Shown one piece after another: positions 1-8,605 of a stretch of 64,000 nucleotides of DNA. The DNA lies in NCBI RefSeq assembly GCF_006438825.1, contig NZ_RCZP01000003.1, forward strand, positions 337,044-401,043. The letters are read 5' to 3'. Under the pieces are notes generated by a model that worked only from the letters and a program-made list of their open reading frames with translations, was not told the origin of the DNA and searched no databases. How positions within the stretch are numbered: the first letter of the stretch is position 1; every line of letters begins with the position of its first letter. The position numbers were made by a program, and so were the translations under genes. This stretch comes from Muricoccus nepalensis (lineage in GTDB: Bacteria > Pseudomonadota > Alphaproteobacteria > Acetobacterales > Acetobacteraceae).

Positions 1-459
1 GAGCGCCGCGCGGCGCTGGCCGAGCGCGACGCGGTGGACCGCTACCTCGCGGCCTACATGGCGGACCACGTCGGCGCCACCTTCCCCGCGCGCGTTTCGG
101 GGGTGACACGCTTCGGCCTCTTCGTGACACTGGAGGAGAACGGCGCCAACGGAATCGTCCCGATGGCGGCCCTGCCGGACGACCAATGGTTCCACGAGGA
201 AGCGGCGATGCGCCTGATCGGCCGCCGCACGGGCCTGACCTTCACCCTCGGCCAGGAGGTCGAGGTGCGGCTGGCCGAGGCCGTGCCGCGGACCGGCAGC
301 CTCAGCTTCCAGCTCCTGCAGGGCGACCCGCGCTCCGGCGCGGCCCCAAGGCCGGGCGGCTCGCCGCCGCGGGCGGGCGGCACGCCGCCGCGGGGGCGGC
401 AGAAGATCACCGCGCGCAAGCCGAAGGGCGGCCGCGACGCCCCGAAACGGCCGCGCTGA
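1..459 (+). CDS. rnr: Ribonuclease R, C-terminal end (partial)
   Basis: The reading frame is open from the first base, so the 5' part lies outside the window. RNase R is a processive 3'-5' exoribonuclease that degrades structured RNA. What is seen is the end of the RNB domain (ERRAALAERDAVDRYLAAYM, with the short helix that precedes S1) followed by an S1 RNA-binding domain from about residue 24 to 95 (VGATFPARVSGVTRFGLFV...GIVPM). The last 45 residues are a basic, Pro/Gly/Arg-rich tail containing a short duplicated unit (GGSPPRA then GGTPPRG), typical of RNase R tails. The stop codon overlaps the presumed CTG start of the next gene by four bases. The S1 context makes RNase R much more likely than RNase II. 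Confidence 0.85.
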   Translation, partial: ERRAALAERDAVDRYLAAYMADHVGATFPARVSGVTRFGLFVTLEENGANGIVPMAALPDDQWFHEEAAMRLIGRRTGLTFTLGQEVEVRLAEAVPRTGSLSFQLLQGDPRSGAAPRPGGSPPRAGGTPPRGRQKITARKPKGGRDAPKRPR

Positions 460-1931
460 CCCGGCGCGGGCTCGCCCTTCTCGCCCTTCTGCTCGCCTGG
501 GCCGGGCCGGCCCGCGCGCAGGATTACGCGCCGGTCCTCCGCGCCGCCTTCACCGCCATCGCCGAGCGCCACCTCGAGGCGACGGAGCCGCCGCTCGTCG
601 GCCTCTGGGCGCTGCGGGGGCTGGAGGCGATCGACGCCACCCTCTCCTCCGCGCGCCGCGGCCCGGCCCTCGTGCTCGGCTTCTCCGAGAGCCTCGTCGC
701 CGACCGGCTCGCGGGGACCACGCCGGTCTCCGTCGCCGACGCCGTGGCGGCGCTGCTGGCCGAGGCGGAGCGGCAGTCGCCGGCGCTGCGGCGCGCGGGG
801 CGGCAGGCGGTGCTGCAGGCGATCTTCGAGGAGATCTTCAACCACCTCGACCCCTACAGCCGCTACACCACCCCCGAGGAGACGCGGCTCGGGCGGGAGC
901 GGCGGCTCGGCATCGCCGACCTCGGCCTGCTACTGGCGGCGGGGCCGCGGGGCGCGGTGACGATCGCCCAGGTGGTGCCCGAGAGCGCGGCGGCGCGCGC
1001 GGGGCTGCGGCTCGGCGACCGGGTGATCGACGCCGACGGCATCGCCCTTTCCGGCCGGGACATCCCGGAGGCCATGGCGGTGCTGGAGGGGCCGGCGGGG
1101 AGTAGCGTCGTCCTCACCCTCCAGCGTGGGCGGCAGCGGCTCTCGGTGGTGTTGACGCGAAGCCCCTCGCCGGCGGCGTCCGTCGTGGCGGAGGTGCGGG
1201 ACGGCGTCCTCTGGCTCCGCGTGCCCTTCTTCGCGGCGGGCACCCCCTCCCAGATCGACCTCGCGCTCGCCCGCTGGCCGGTCGCGGCCGCGCCACTCGG
1301 CATCGTGCTGGACCTGCGGGGCAACCGGGGCGGGCTGCTGCAGCAGGCGGTGCAGGTGGCCGACGCGCTGCTGCCGCCGGGCTCCCTGATCGCGACGACG
1401 GAGGGCCGGCACCCGGATTCGCGGCGCCGCTTCCGCGCCAGCGGGCCGGACGGCGCGGCCGGGCGGCGGGTGGTGGTGCTGGTGGACGGGCGCACCGCAT
1501 CGGCCGCCGAGGTGGTGGCGGCGGCGGTGGGCGACCTCGGGCGGGGGCTGGTGATCGGCAGCGCGACCCTCGGCAAGGGGCTGATCCAGATCCTCGTGCC
1601 GCTGCCGGGCGGGGGGGAGCTGGCTCTCTCCTGGTCGCGCATCCTCGCGCCCCGGGGCTGGCCGGTGCAGATGCTGGGCGTGCTGCCGGGCCTCTGCACG
1701 AGCCTCGGCGCCGAGGAGACGGCGCGGGGCCTGGCCAACCTCGGCACGGCCGACAGCCCGATGGCGGTTCCCCTCGCCCGCGCCCGGGCCGCGCGGGCGC
1801 CGGTGCCGGCGAGCGAGGTGGCGGCGCTGCGCAACGCCTGCCCGCCCGCCGAGGGGCGCGAGGCGGACCTCGCGGCCGCGCGCGCCGTGCTCGAGCGGCC
1901 GGAGGTCTACGAGGCCGCGGCGGGGGGCTGA
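456..1931 (+). CDS. S41 family C-terminal processing peptidase, exported
   Basis: This serine endopeptidase of the CtpA/Prc (S41) family is expected to trim or degrade proteins in the periplasm. An N-terminal signal peptide (LTRRGLALLALLLAWAGPARAQD) is followed by a PDZ domain at about residues 150-235 and the S41 catalytic core. The Ser/Lys dyad is visible: Ser349 in RTASAAE and Lys374 in TLGKG, 25 residues apart as in Prc-type enzymes. No ATG, GTG or TTG lies in frame near the signal peptide. The chosen start is a CTG at 456 in a CTGA overlap with the rnr stop. The only upstream alternative is an ATG at 186 deep inside rnr, which would give a non-signal-like extension. Coupling to rnr suggests cotranscription. 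Confidence 0.8.
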   Translation: MTRRGLALLALLLAWAGPARAQDYAPVLRAAFTAIAERHLEATEPPLVGLWALRGLEAIDATLSSARRGPALVLGFSESLVADRLAGTTPVSVADAVAALLAEAERQSPALRRAGRQAVLQAIFEEIFNHLDPYSRYTTPEETRLGRERRLGIADLGLLLAAGPRGAVTIAQVVPESAAARAGLRLGDRVIDADGIALSGRDIPEAMAVLEGPAGSSVVLTLQRGRQRLSVVLTRSPSPAASVVAEVRDGVLWLRVPFFAAGTPSQIDLALARWPVAAAPLGIVLDLRGNRGGLLQQAVQVADALLPPGSLIATTEGRHPDSRRRFRASGPDGAAGRRVVVLVDGRTASAAEVVAAAVGDLGRGLVIGSATLGKGLIQILVPLPGGGELALSWSRILAPRGWPVQMLGVLPGLCTSLGAEETARGLANLGTADSPMAVPLARARAARAPVPASEVAALRNACPPAEGREADLAAARAVLERPEVYEAAAGG

Positions 1932-1962
1932 CGCACGGCGGGGCCGCGGATGCAGCTAGCGC

Positions 1963-1990
1963 TTGACGCCAGCGCTCCGGGCGCTAGGTT
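1963..1990 (+). promoter_or_regulatory. Candidate sigma-70 promoter for rpmG
   Basis: TTGACG at 1963-1968 and TAGGTT at 1985-1990 are separated by 16 bases, about 65 bases upstream of the rpmG start. This is the only -35/-10-like pair noticed in the rpmG leader and suits a strongly expressed ribosomal protein gene. It was found by inspection only. Confidence 0.4.
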
Positions 1991-2056
1991 CCGGCCCCTT
2001 CGCGACCCGGCCCCGGCCGGCCTCCGCCCTCCTGGAATCGAGTCCCGAGCCCGAAC

Positions 2057-2224
2057 ATGGCCAAGTCCAACACCATCCAGATCCGCCTCGTCTCCTCCGC
2101 GGACACCGGCTACTTCTACGTGACGAAGAAGAACACGCGGAACGCGACCGGCAAGATGGAGAAGAAGAAGTACGACCCTGTGGCGCGCAAGCACGTCACC
2201 TTCCGCGAGGCGAAGATCAAATAA
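2057..2224 (+). CDS. rpmG: 50S ribosomal protein L33
   Basis: A 55-residue basic protein beginning [18 protein letters not shown] and ending in REAKIK, matching bacterial L33 in length and sequence. It is a component of the large ribosomal subunit near the E site. It is of the cysteine-free type: the CxxC zinc pairs of C+ L33 paralogs are absent. It stands alone on the forward strand with its own candidate promoter; the alcohol dehydrogenase gene downstream faces it. Confidence 0.97.
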   Translation: MAKSNTIQIRLVSSADTGYFYVTKKNTRNATGKMEKKKYDPVARKHVTFREAKIK

Positions 2225-2308
2225 TCCCCGCCGGGCCCCGCGCCCGGCAGGACTGGCCGAGAGGGGCGCCCGGGAACCGCTGGTTCCGCGGGCGCTTCGT
2301 CGTGGGCG

Positions 2309-3370
2309 TCAGGCGGCGTCGGCGCGCAGCACCACGCGGCCGGTCACCTTGCCGTCCCGGAGCCGCTCCAGCACGGCGCCGGCCTGGTCCATGGGCGCGG
2401 TCGAGACCGGCAGCGGGCTCAGCTTGCCCTCCTTGGCGAGCGCCATCACCGCCCGGAGGTCCGAGGGCGAGCCGACATAGGAGCCCTGCAGGGCCAGCGC
2501 CCGGATGGCCATGATCGGCAGGGGCACGGTGATCTCGCCCCCGAAGAGGCCGACCTGCACGAGGGTGCCGCCCTTGCCCAGCGCGTCGAAGGCAAAGCGG
2601 GCGGTCGCGCTGCCGTTCACGAGGTCGATGACGGCGAGGGCGGGGCCGCCGCAGGCCGCCGTGATGGCGGCGGTCACGTCCCCCTCGGCGAGGACGGTCT
2701 CGGTGGCGCCGGCCTTCCGGGCGGCCTCCAGCTTCTCCGCGGAGACGTCGACCGAGACGATCCGCCGGTGCCCGAGGGCGCGCAGCATGTGGATGGCGCC
2801 GAGGCCAAGGCCGCCCGCGCCGACGAGCACCACCGGGCGGTCCGGCGGGATGTCGCCGAGCTTGCGGATGGCCGAGTAGACGGTGATGCCCGAGCAGGCG
2901 TAGGTGGCGGCGACCGCGGGGTCGGCGCCGTCCATGGGCACGAGGTACTTCGCGTCCGGCACCAGCACGTGGGTCGCGTAGCCGCCGTTGCGGTAGATGC
3001 CGAGCGTGCGCGCCTGGTTCGGGCACATGTTGTCCTCGTCGGCCGCGCAGCGCTCGCACTTGCCGCAGCCGATCCAGGGATAGACGACCTTCGCCTCGCC
3101 GACCGCGACGCCCTTGGCGTCCGGCCCGAGGGCGGCGACGCGGCCGGCGATCTCGTGGCCCATGGCGAGCGGCAGCACCACGCCGCGGTCCTTCAGCGAG
3201 AGCTTGCCCCGGCTGCCGAGGTCGTAGCCGCCCTCCCAGATGTGGAGGTCCGAGTGGCAGACGCCGCAATGGGTGACCTCGACCAGGACCTCCGAGCCCT
3301 TGGGCTCCGGCGTCGGCATGTCGAGCGCCTGCAGGGGCGCCCCCGTTTCCACGACCGACCAGGCGCGCAT
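2309..3370 (-). CDS. Zinc-dependent NAD(P) alcohol dehydrogenase
   Basis: A 353-residue medium-chain dehydrogenase that should oxidise an alcohol, or reduce an aldehyde, with NAD(P). The GroES-like domain carries the catalytic zinc ligand Cys38 in HCGVCHSDLH and a GHE histidine/glutamate. The structural zinc lobe CGKCERCAADEDNMC is intact. The Rossmann motif GAGGLGLGAI follows at about residue 180. The start ATG at 3370 is preceded by a GGGAGGGA ribosome-binding site; an upstream in-frame ATG would add 36 non-homologous residues. The gene diverges from the TRAP receptor gene. The substrate cannot be told from sequence. Confidence 0.88.
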   Translation of the reverse strand: MRAWSVVETGAPLQALDMPTPEPKGSEVLVEVTHCGVCHSDLHIWEGGYDLGSRGKLSLKDRGVVLPLAMGHEIAGRVAALGPDAKGVAVGEAKVVYPWIGCGKCERCAADEDNMCPNQARTLGIYRNGGYATHVLVPDAKYLVPMDGADPAVAATYACSGITVYSAIRKLGDIPPDRPVVLVGAGGLGLGAIHMLRALGHRRIVSVDVSAEKLEAARKAGATETVLAEGDVTAAITAACGGPALAVIDLVNGSATARFAFDALGKGGTLVQVGLFGGEITVPLPIMAIRALALQGSYVGSPSDLRAVMALAKEGKLSPLPVSTAPMDQAGAVLERLRDGKVTGRVVLRADAA

Positions 3371-3492
3371 CGCATTCCCTCCCGCTTCTTCGGGGGGATG
3401 GCACACCGCGGCCGGGCCGGGGTCAACCGCCTCCCCCCTGGCATCGCGCCCCGGATGGCGGTAGTGCCGGAACAACAACGGGAGAGAACCGC

Positions 3493-4611
3493 ATGGAACG
3501 CCGCGCCCTTCTCGGCCGCGCCGGCACCGCCGCCGCCCTGGGAACCACGCTGGCCGCCGCCGCGGCGCCCGCCCTCGCGCAGCCGGCCGTCACGCAGAGC
3601 GCGCAGCCGACGCTCCGCTGGCGCCTCACCTCCTCCTACCCGCGCTCGCTCGACGCCATCTACGGCGCGGGCGAGGTCTTCGCGCGGGTGGTGTCGGAGC
3701 TGACGGACGACCGGTTCCAGATCCGCGTCTTCTCGGCCGGCGAGATCGCGCCGCCGCTCCAGGCGCTGGACGCCGTGCAGAGCGGGAGCGTGGAGTGCTG
3801 CCACACCACGAGCTTCCTCTACACCGGCAAGAACGACGCCTTCGCCTTCGCGACGGGCCTGCCCTTCGGCCTGAACACGCGCCAGCAGAACGCCTGGATG
3901 TACGAGGGCGGCGGCATCGACCTGATGAACGAGGTGCACCGCAAGTTCAACGTCTACGGCATGCCGCTGGGCGCCACCGGCGCGCAGATGGGCGGCTGGT
4001 TCCGCAAGGCGCTCGGGCCTGCCTCCGACCTCAACGGCCTCAAGATGCGGATCGGCGGGCTGGCGGGGCAGGTGCTGTCGCGCCTCGGCGGCGTGCCGCA
4101 GCAACTCGGCGCGGGCGACCTCTACCCGTCGCTGGAGCGCGGGACGATCGACGCGGCGGAGTGGCTCGGGCCCTACGACGACGAGAAGCTCGGCTTCGTG
4201 CGCGTCGCGCCCTTCTACCACTACCCCGCCTGGTGGGAGGGCGGCGCCTCCACCTACTTCTACGTCAACCTCGACCAGTGGAACGCCCTGCCGAAGTCCT
4301 ACCAGGCCGCCATCCGCGCGGGCTGCGCGGAGGCGACGCACTGGATGGTCGCGCGCTACGACATCCGCAACCCCGACAGCCTGCGGCGCCTCGTGGCCCA
4401 GGGGGCGAAGCTCACGCCCTTCTCGCGCGACATGATGGACACCTGCCTGCGCACCTGGCTCGACCTCGAGCGGGAGCTGGTGGCGAAGAACCCGGACTTC
4501 GCCAAGGTGCACGAGAGCTGGTCGAAGCACCGGGACGACATGCGGATCTGGCACCGCGTGTCGGAGCTGAGCTTCGACAACTACGTCGCCCAGGCGTCCT
4601 CCCGGCGCTAG
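3493..4611 (+). CDS. TRAP transporter solute-binding protein, TakP-like
   Basis: A 372-residue periplasmic receptor of the DctP fold. The N-terminus (MERRALLGRAG, then a hydrophobic Ala-rich stretch ending ALA-QP at about residue 29) is a Tat- or Sec-type signal. The ligand-binding signatures LKMRIGG (arginine that clamps a carboxylate) and AAEWLGPYDDEKLGF/WWEGG are those of the 2-oxoacid-binding TakP subgroup, which inclines me to an alpha-keto acid or similar monocarboxylate. No dctQ or dctM permease gene lies beside it, so it is an orphan receptor here. A GGGAGAG sequence precedes the ATG. Confidence 0.88.
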   Translation: MERRALLGRAGTAAALGTTLAAAAAPALAQPAVTQSAQPTLRWRLTSSYPRSLDAIYGAGEVFARVVSELTDDRFQIRVFSAGEIAPPLQALDAVQSGSVECCHTTSFLYTGKNDAFAFATGLPFGLNTRQQNAWMYEGGGIDLMNEVHRKFNVYGMPLGATGAQMGGWFRKALGPASDLNGLKMRIGGLAGQVLSRLGGVPQQLGAGDLYPSLERGTIDAAEWLGPYDDEKLGFVRVAPFYHYPAWWEGGASTYFYVNLDQWNALPKSYQAAIRAGCAEATHWMVARYDIRNPDSLRRLVAQGAKLTPFSRDMMDTCLRTWLDLERELVAKNPDFAKVHESWSKHRDDMRIWHRVSELSFDNYVAQASSRR

Positions 4612-4618
4612 GCGCGCC

Positions 4619-5674
4619 TCAGGGCCGCCGCGGCGCGGGGGCGCGGGCGGCGGTGAGGGCGCGGCGGATCTCGGACTCCGCCTCGCCGAGCGCCTTGGTC
4701 GCGGCGACGCGGCGCTCGCGGCCCTCCTGGGCGATGCGGAGCGAGTCCTCGATCGTGGAGACGAGGGCGACGTTGGCCTTCTGCACGGCCTCGAGGTCGA
4801 CCACGCCGCGCTCGATTTCCGTGCGCACCTCGACGTTGGCGCGGCGCAGCCCCTCGGCGTTGGCGGTCAGCAGTTCGTTGGTAAGGTCGGTCGCGGCCTT
4901 CACCGCGGCGCCGGCCTCGCGCATGCGCTGGAGCGCCAGGGCTTGGGCGAGCTGCGTGCGCCAGAGCGGCACGGTGTTGGCGAGGACGGAGTGGATCCGC
5001 CCGGCCAGCGCCTTGTCGTTCTCCTGGATGAGGCGGATCGAGGGGAGCGCCTGCATGGCGACCTGCCGCGTCAGGCGGAGGTCGTGCACGCGGCGGTCGA
5101 GGTCCTCGCGCGCCGCGCGGAGGTCGCGGAGGCGCTGCGGGGCGATGGGGTCGGCGGGGTCCATGGCCGCGCGCTCGGCGGCGGGGATGGCCTCCCCGTC
5201 GGTGCGGGCGAGGACGGCCTCGCCGGCGGCGACGTGGTCGGCCAGGGCATGGAACCAGGTGAGCGTCGCCTCGTAGAGGCGCTCGAGCCGCTCCACGTCC
5301 TCCATGAGGCGCGTGCGGTGGGTGTCGAGCTTGTCGCCGATCGCCTCCACCTGGCCGCGCACGCTCTCGTAGCGCTGGAGGATGGCGGTGGTCTCGCTGC
5401 CCGCGCGCCCGATGAGGCGCGACAGCAGGCCGGGCTTGCTGTCGAGCTTCGTCACGTCGAAGCCGCGAAGCGTGCCGAGCAGGCGGGAGAGGCTGTCCCC
5501 GGCCTCGCCCACCGCGTCGCTGCGGGCGGCGCCGAGCATGGCGTCCGCGGCGGCGGCCGCGCGGCCCTGGGCCTCCTGGCCGAAGCGGGTGATGCTGCCG
5601 GGGTCGTTGAGGTTGATGCGGGAGGCGAGCTCCTGCACGCCGGGGGTCGCCGGCTCCACGGTTCCGTCGCTCAC
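4619..5674 (-). CDS. TelA-family (toxic anion resistance) protein
   Basis: A 351-residue largely helical protein of the TelA/YaaN family, named after tellurite resistance but of uncertain biochemical role. Diagnostic blocks include KPGLLSRLIGRAGSETTAILQRYESVRGQVEAI, SIRLIQENDKALAGRI and a C-terminal coiled-coil stretch (NAEGLRRANVEVRTEIERGVVDLEAVQKANVAL). No signal peptide or membrane segment is seen, so it is cytosolic or peripherally bound. The GTG start overlaps the stop of the XpaC-like gene by four bases (GTGA), so the two are translationally coupled. This pairing is known from the Bacillus xpaC-yaaN locus. Confidence 0.85.
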   Translation of the reverse strand: MSDGTVEPATPGVQELASRINLNDPGSITRFGQEAQGRAAAAADAMLGAARSDAVGEAGDSLSRLLGTLRGFDVTKLDSKPGLLSRLIGRAGSETTAILQRYESVRGQVEAIGDKLDTHRTRLMEDVERLERLYEATLTWFHALADHVAAGEAVLARTDGEAIPAAERAAMDPADPIAPQRLRDLRAAREDLDRRVHDLRLTRQVAMQALPSIRLIQENDKALAGRIHSVLANTVPLWRTQLAQALALQRMREAGAAVKAATDLTNELLTANAEGLRRANVEVRTEIERGVVDLEAVQKANVALVSTIEDSLRIAQEGRERRVAATKALGEAESEIRRALTAARAPAPRRP

Positions 5675-6432
5675 GAGATGCCCTCCTGGTGCAGGCGGTC
5701 CTGCAGCACCTTCACCTGGATCGCCAGCGCCTCAGTCTCGGCGCCGCGGAGATCGGCGGCCGATTGCCGAGCGGCGCGGGCGAGGTCGTCGACCAGCACC
5801 GGCAGCGTCTCGGGCGGGGTCGCGCCCTGGGAGAGGCGGACGCCGATTCGCTCCAGCCCGTCGATGCCGACGACGAGCACGCGGCGTGCCTGGCCCGCGG
5901 CGTCGGGGCGCTGGGCGAGCTCGTCGAGCAGGCCGCCGAGCTCCTGCGCGGCCGGCAGCAGGCGGGGGTCGCCGGCGCGGAGGGCGGCCAGGCGGGCGCG
6001 CATGGGGTCGAGCGCGTCCGGCGCGGGGGCCGGGCGCGGCGGCGGGGGCGGTGCCGCCTCCGTCACGCCGTCGTAGAGGAGGCGGGCGCCGCCCCAGGCC
6101 ATGAGGCCGAGGACGACGGCGCCGAGGCCGCCCGTGCCACCCGCGAAGCCCGCGGCGAGGCCGGTGCCGACGCCGAGCAGCACGCCCGCGCGCCGCGCGT
6201 CGCCCCGGCGGGCGCGGGCGAGGCGCGACATGGCGAGGCCGACGCCGGCGAGGCCGGCCACGGTGCCGCCGACGAGCCGCCCCTCCCCCGTCGCGAGGGC
6301 GAGGAAGAAGGTGGGGACGAGGGGTAGCGCGAAGAGGGCGACGGGAAGGCCGCGCAGGCCGGTCCACCAGCCCGGGAGCCGGTCATGGCCCTGGTAGGGG
6401 CCGGCCCGCCGGCCGAGGGGAGGCGTGCTCAA
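5671..6432 (-). CDS. XpaC-like membrane protein
   Basis: A 253-residue protein resembling the XpaC family (annotated as 5-bromo-4-chloroindolyl phosphate hydrolysis protein; true role unknown). The N-terminal half has hydrophobic segments at about residues 28-48 and 54-70 and a Gly-rich one at about 82-110. A proline linker (PPPPPRPAPAP) then leads to a helical cytoplasmic domain typical of the family (LLPAAQELGGLLDELAQ, VLVVGIDGLERI). The start is a TTG in a four-base overlap (TTGA) with the upstream 40-residue gene, and the end overlaps telA. It is likely a membrane partner of TelA. Confidence 0.7.
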   Translation of the reverse strand: MSTPPLGRRAGPYQGHDRLPGWWTGLRGLPVALFALPLVPTFFLALATGEGRLVGGTVAGLAGVGLAMSRLARARRGDARRAGVLLGVGTGLAAGFAGGTGGLGAVVLGLMAWGGARLLYDGVTEAAPPPPPRPAPAPDALDPMRARLAALRAGDPRLLPAAQELGGLLDELAQRPDAAGQARRVLVVGIDGLERIGVRLSQGATPPETLPVLVDDLARAARQSAADLRGAETEALAIQVKVLQDRLHQEGIS

Positions 6433-6551
6433 TCGAAGAGCTCCACCAAGACGTGGACGAAGGCGAGCAGCCCCGTGAAGCCGACGCCCGCGGCGACGAG
6501 GGCGAGGCCGGCGAGGCGGCGGACCGGGGCAGGCAGGGCGGTGGCGTTCAT
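6429..6551 (-). CDS. Single-span membrane microprotein (40 aa)
   Basis: A 40-residue open frame beginning MNATALPAPVRRLAGLALV, with one hydrophobic segment from about residue 14 to 36 and an acidic end (ELFD). I do not recognise a named family. The case that it is real is context: its stop overlaps the XpaC-like start by four bases, the same coupling seen between that gene and telA, so all three form one operon. An alternative ATG at 6620 would add an Arg-rich 23-residue leader. Neither start has a strong ribosome-binding site. Confidence 0.5.
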   Translation of the reverse strand: MNATALPAPVRRLAGLALVAAGVGFTGLLAFVHVLVELFD

Positions 6552-6654
6552 GTCGGGGCGAAGATCGTCCCGCGGTGCCCCCGCTTCAAGCGCCCGCCGC
6601 TCGCGCCGCCGCCGGCCCATGCCGAAACCCTCGGCGAGACCCGGGCCGGGCGCG

Positions 6655-7647
6655 CTAGAGCTTCACGCGCAGCAGCCGGGCCACCTCGCCCACGATGCCC
6701 GCGCGGAAGGCGAGGACACAGGCGACGAAGATGATGCCCTGGCTGATGGTGACCCAGGCGCCGAAGGGGGCGAGGTAGGTCTCCATGGTCATGACCACCC
6801 CCGCGCCGACCACGGGGCCGAAGAGGGTGCCAAGGCCGCCGAGAAGGGTCATCAGCACGACCTCGCCCGACATCGGCCAGTTCACGTCGATCAGCGTCGC
6901 GATATGGACGGTGAGCGCCTTGGTGCCGCCGGCGACCCCCGCGAGCCCCGCGGAGAGGACGAAGGCGATGAGCTTGTAGTCGTCCACCCGGTAGCCGAGC
7001 GAGATGGCGCGCGGCTCGTTCTCGCGGATGGCGGTCAGCACCTGGCCGAAGGGCGAGTGGATGATGCGGTGGATGAGCAGGAAGCCGAGGAGGAAGACGC
7101 CGGCGACGAACCAGTACATGCGCATGTCCGGCTCGAGGTCCACGAGGCCGAGGAGGGCGTGGCGGGGGATGCCCTGGATACCGTCCTCGCCGCGGGTGAA
7201 GGGCACCTGCACGCAGAAGAAGTAGACCATCTGCGCCAGCGCCAGGGTGATCATGGCGAAGTAGATGCCGGCGCGGCGGATGGCGATCCAGCCGAAGACG
7301 AGGCCGAGCCCCGCCCCGACCGCGCCGCCGATCAACACGCAGACCTCCGGCGGCAGCCCCCAGGACTTGGAGGCGTAGGCCGAGACGTAGCTGCCCATGC
7401 CGAAATAGGCGGCGTGGCCGAAGGAGAGCAGCCCGACATAGCCGATGAGCAGGTTGAAGGCGCAGGCGAAAAGGGCGAAGCAGAGCAGCTTCATCAGGAA
7501 CTGCGGGTAGACGAAGAAGGGCAGCGCCACGATGGCCGCCACCATCACGGCGAGGGCGATGCCCTGCGCGCGGGTGAAGCCGAAGAGGCCGGATTGCGGG
7601 GCCGCCGGCGGCAGGGTGTCGATCGGGGCGGTGGTGGCGGACGCCAT
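6655..7647 (-). CDS. livM: Branched-chain amino acid ABC transporter permease LivM
   Basis: A 330-residue inner-membrane permease with the LivM signature NLLIGYVGLLSFGHAAYFGMGSY and about eight to ten membrane spans. It forms the channel with LivH and is driven by LivG/LivF. A short N-terminal cytoplasmic leader (to about residue 27) precedes the first span. It is the last gene of the operon, beginning two bases after livH. The ligand could be a branched-chain amino acid, but this transporter class also carries amides, urea and aromatic acids. Confidence 0.92.
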   Translation of the reverse strand: MASATTAPIDTLPPAAPQSGLFGFTRAQGIALAVMVAAIVALPFFVYPQFLMKLLCFALFACAFNLLIGYVGLLSFGHAAYFGMGSYVSAYASKSWGLPPEVCVLIGGAVGAGLGLVFGWIAIRRAGIYFAMITLALAQMVYFFCVQVPFTRGEDGIQGIPRHALLGLVDLEPDMRMYWFVAGVFLLGFLLIHRIIHSPFGQVLTAIRENEPRAISLGYRVDDYKLIAFVLSAGLAGVAGGTKALTVHIATLIDVNWPMSGEVVLMTLLGGLGTLFGPVVGAGVVMTMETYLAPFGAWVTISQGIIFVACVLAFRAGIVGEVARLLRVKL

Positions 7648-7649
7648 GG

Positions 7650-8537
7650 TCAGGCCCTTCCGAACAGGCCGGCGGGACGCGCGAGGAGCACGATCGCCAT
7701 GATGACGAAGATCACGGTGGCGGAAGCCTCGGGGTAGACCACGCGGGTCAGCCCCTCGACGAGGCCGAGGCCGAAGCCGGTGATGACCGAGCCGAGGATG
7801 GAGCCCATGCCGCCGATGACGACGACGGCGAAGACCGTGATGATGAAGTTCGAGCCCATGGCGGGGTTCACCGAGTAGATCGGCGCCGCCAGCACGCCCG
7901 CCAGCGCCGCGAGGCCGACGCCCGCCGCGTAGGTCAGGGTGATCATGCGCGGCACGTTCACCCCGAAGGCCTGGACGAGCGGCGCGTTCTCGGTCGCGGC
8001 CCGGAGGTAGGCGCCGAGGCGGGTCTTCTCGATGACCAGCCAGGTGGCGATGCAGGTGACGAAGGCGGCGACCACGACCCAGAGCCGGTACTTCGGCAGC
8101 AGCATGAAGCCGAGGTCCACCGGCGCCCCGGTCAGCGAGGCCGGGGGCGCGTAGGGCAGGCCGGAGGAGCCGAAGGTGTTGCGGAAGACGCCCTCGATGA
8201 TGAGGGCGAGGCCGAAGGTCAGCAGCAGGCCGTAGAGGTGGTCGAGCTTGTAGAGGCGCGAGATCATCAATCGCTCGAGCACGACCCCGAAGGCGCCGAC
8301 GATGAGCGGCGAGAGGATGAGCGCCCCCCAGTAGGGAATGCCCAGCCAGTTCAGCAGCATCCAGGCGACGAAGGCGCCCATCATGAACTGGGCGCCGTGG
8401 GCAAAGTTGATGACGTTCAGCATGCCGAAGATCACCGCGAGCCCGAGCGAGAGCAGCGCGTAGAAGGCGCCGTTGACCAGCCCCAGCACGATCTGCGGGG
8501 CGGCCATCTCAACCTGGAAGAGAAAGTCCTCGAGCAA
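7650..8537 (-). CDS. livH: Branched-chain amino acid ABC transporter permease LivH
   Basis: A 295-residue permease with the LivH signature ALLSLGLAVIFGMLNVINFAHGA near the N-terminus and multiple membrane spans. It pairs with LivM. The frame opens with a TTG at 8537; an in-frame ATG at 8507 (MAAPQIVLGL) is a possible shorter start, and neither has a clear ribosome-binding site. The gap to the upstream receptor gene is 68 bases and to livM two bases. Confidence 0.92.
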   Translation of the reverse strand: MLEDFLFQVEMAAPQIVLGLVNGAFYALLSLGLAVIFGMLNVINFAHGAQFMMGAFVAWMLLNWLGIPYWGALILSPLIVGAFGVVLERLMISRLYKLDHLYGLLLTFGLALIIEGVFRNTFGSSGLPYAPPASLTGAPVDLGFMLLPKYRLWVVVAAFVTCIATWLVIEKTRLGAYLRAATENAPLVQAFGVNVPRMITLTYAAGVGLAALAGVLAAPIYSVNPAMGSNFIITVFAVVVIGGMGSILGSVITGFGLGLVEGLTRVVYPEASATVIFVIMAIVLLARPAGLFGRA

Positions 8538-8605
8538 GGCGGGTCATCCAATCACGACGGGCGATGGTGGCGGGAGGGGCAGGCCCCTCCCGCCCGGAGG
8601 TCAGG

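Noticed and set aside
2225..2260. GCCGGGC/GCCCGGC hairpin after rpmG as a terminator
   Set aside because: The stem is only 7 bp in GC-rich DNA and no T-run follows, so it is not a convincing intrinsic terminator.
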